Below, one piece after another: positions 36,000-36,341 of a stretch of DNA of 36,341 nucleotides. Source of the stretch: Phycisphaerae bacterium (GTDB lineage: Bacteria; Planctomycetota; Phycisphaerae; SM23-33). The notes below the pieces were generated by a model, which saw nothing but the letters and a program-made list of their open reading frames with translations, had not been told where the DNA came from and did no database searches. How positions within the stretch are numbered: position 1 is the first letter of the stretch; each line of letters starts with the position of its first letter. The DNA lies in assembly GCA_030745875.1 (NCBI GenBank), contig JASLNT010000116.1, positions 1 through 36,341 on the forward strand, read 5' to 3'. Made by a program: the position numbers and the translations under genes.

Positions 36000-36181
36000 G
36001 GAATATCTCCTCTGTTAGCGTGCGACGCCCAAACAATGACGTATGAACCGTTGAATGTCAAACTCACAGTTTCCAGTCAAGTTTGCAGAACCAGCGTTAC
36101 TTCCGATTGATCATAATGCCCATCGTGGGTGGGTCATATCGGCGGTATCTCCGCATATCCTGAGATTTCTTGATTTCTTTC

Positions 36182-36210
36182 TTGGTAAAATCCATGTCTC
36201 CGAATATAAT
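36182..36210 (+). promoter_or_regulatory. Sigma70-type promoter reading out of the window
   Basis: TTGGTA at 36182-36187 and a perfect TATAAT at 36205-36210 are separated by 17 bases. The -35 box matches 4 of 6 consensus bases. The gene it serves would lie beyond the right edge. Confidence 0.5.
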
Positions 36211-36254
36211 GCTAACTGCTCTAGTCTGCAAAGGTTAAGGGAGCGGCAGAGCAA

Positions 36255-36276
36255 ATTCGACCTGAGCCGGTCGAAT
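36255..36276. other. Hairpin downstream of the candidate promoter
   Basis: ATTCGACC pairs with GGTCGAAT around TGAGCC, an 8-bp perfect stem about 45 bases after the -10 box. It could be part of a 5' leader or an operator. Confidence 0.35.
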
Positions 36277-36341
36277 CCGAAATGAGGCACGGGCGTTCTC
36301 GCTCACTCGCACCTACCTCCAGGCCGCCACCGGCCAAGTTC

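Larger units (their letters stand above)
36000..36341. other. Intergenic tail of the window, no gene seen
   Basis: The 342 bases upstream of the isomerase gene hold no convincing reading frame; a frame at 36055-36285 has no ribosome site and unconvincing composition. They hold one good promoter on the plus strand and one hairpin, described separately. Confidence 0.6.

Overview
The window reads as a chromosomal segment of a free-living member of the Planctomycetota, probably near the Phycisphaerae. The main evidence is family content, not a database match. It carries very large exported proteins with PQQ-type propellers, a 3-keto-disaccharide hydrolase-type (DUF1080) protein, a DUF4838 protein and a HEAT/discoidin protein with a hydrazine-synthase-alpha-like tail and one haem c motif. 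These sit among single-copy housekeeping genes. Gene density is high, both strands are used, base composition looks moderately GC-rich throughout, and no transposase, integrase or CRISPR array is visible.

Layout. (1) 1-6082, minus strand: a two-gene unit of exported proteins, a methyltransferase-PQQ propeller fusion followed by a DUF1080 plus sugar-hydrolase-like propeller protein that runs off the left edge. (2) 6222-10202, plus strand: miaA, a metallo-beta-lactamase-fold protein without most of its metal ligands, and two tandem CNNM/CBS membrane proteins. (3) 10387-12198, minus strand: an NhaC-type antiporter with a five-residue repeat insert. Two strong hairpins separate it from the preceding convergent gene. 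(4) 12199-15302: a palindrome-rich intergenic stretch followed by a STAND NTPase (NB-ARC plus near-identical TPRs), the best candidate here for a poorly described signalling or defence system. (5) 15436-20754: a PBP4-type peptidase, a PilZ protein, and a proS - lipid A acyltransferase-like - lipoprotein unit. (6) 20918-25916: a YhaM-like 3'-5' exoribonuclease, an MscS channel, a hairpin-rich leader, ribonuclease Y, and two overlapping small helical-hairpin (half-ferritin-like) genes. (7) 25951-30056: tRNA-Leu(GAG) on the minus strand, then the large HEAT/discoidin/propeller/haem protein. (8) 30083-35999: a soluble GAF histidine kinase, a GspB-like membrane protein, slyX, a DUF4838 glycosidase-like protein and a TIM-barrel sugar isomerase/epimerase. 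(9) 36000-36341: no gene, but a good sigma70-type promoter points out of the window.

How it fits together. The two ends are exported or cytoplasmic carbohydrate-use genes typical of a polysaccharide degrader. The centre holds RNA metabolism (miaA, proS, YhaM-like nuclease, rny), envelope upkeep (PBP4, acyltransferase, MscS, CNNM, NhaC) and regulators (PilZ, histidine kinase, STAND). No complete multi-gene system beyond short operons can be proved from the sequence alone.
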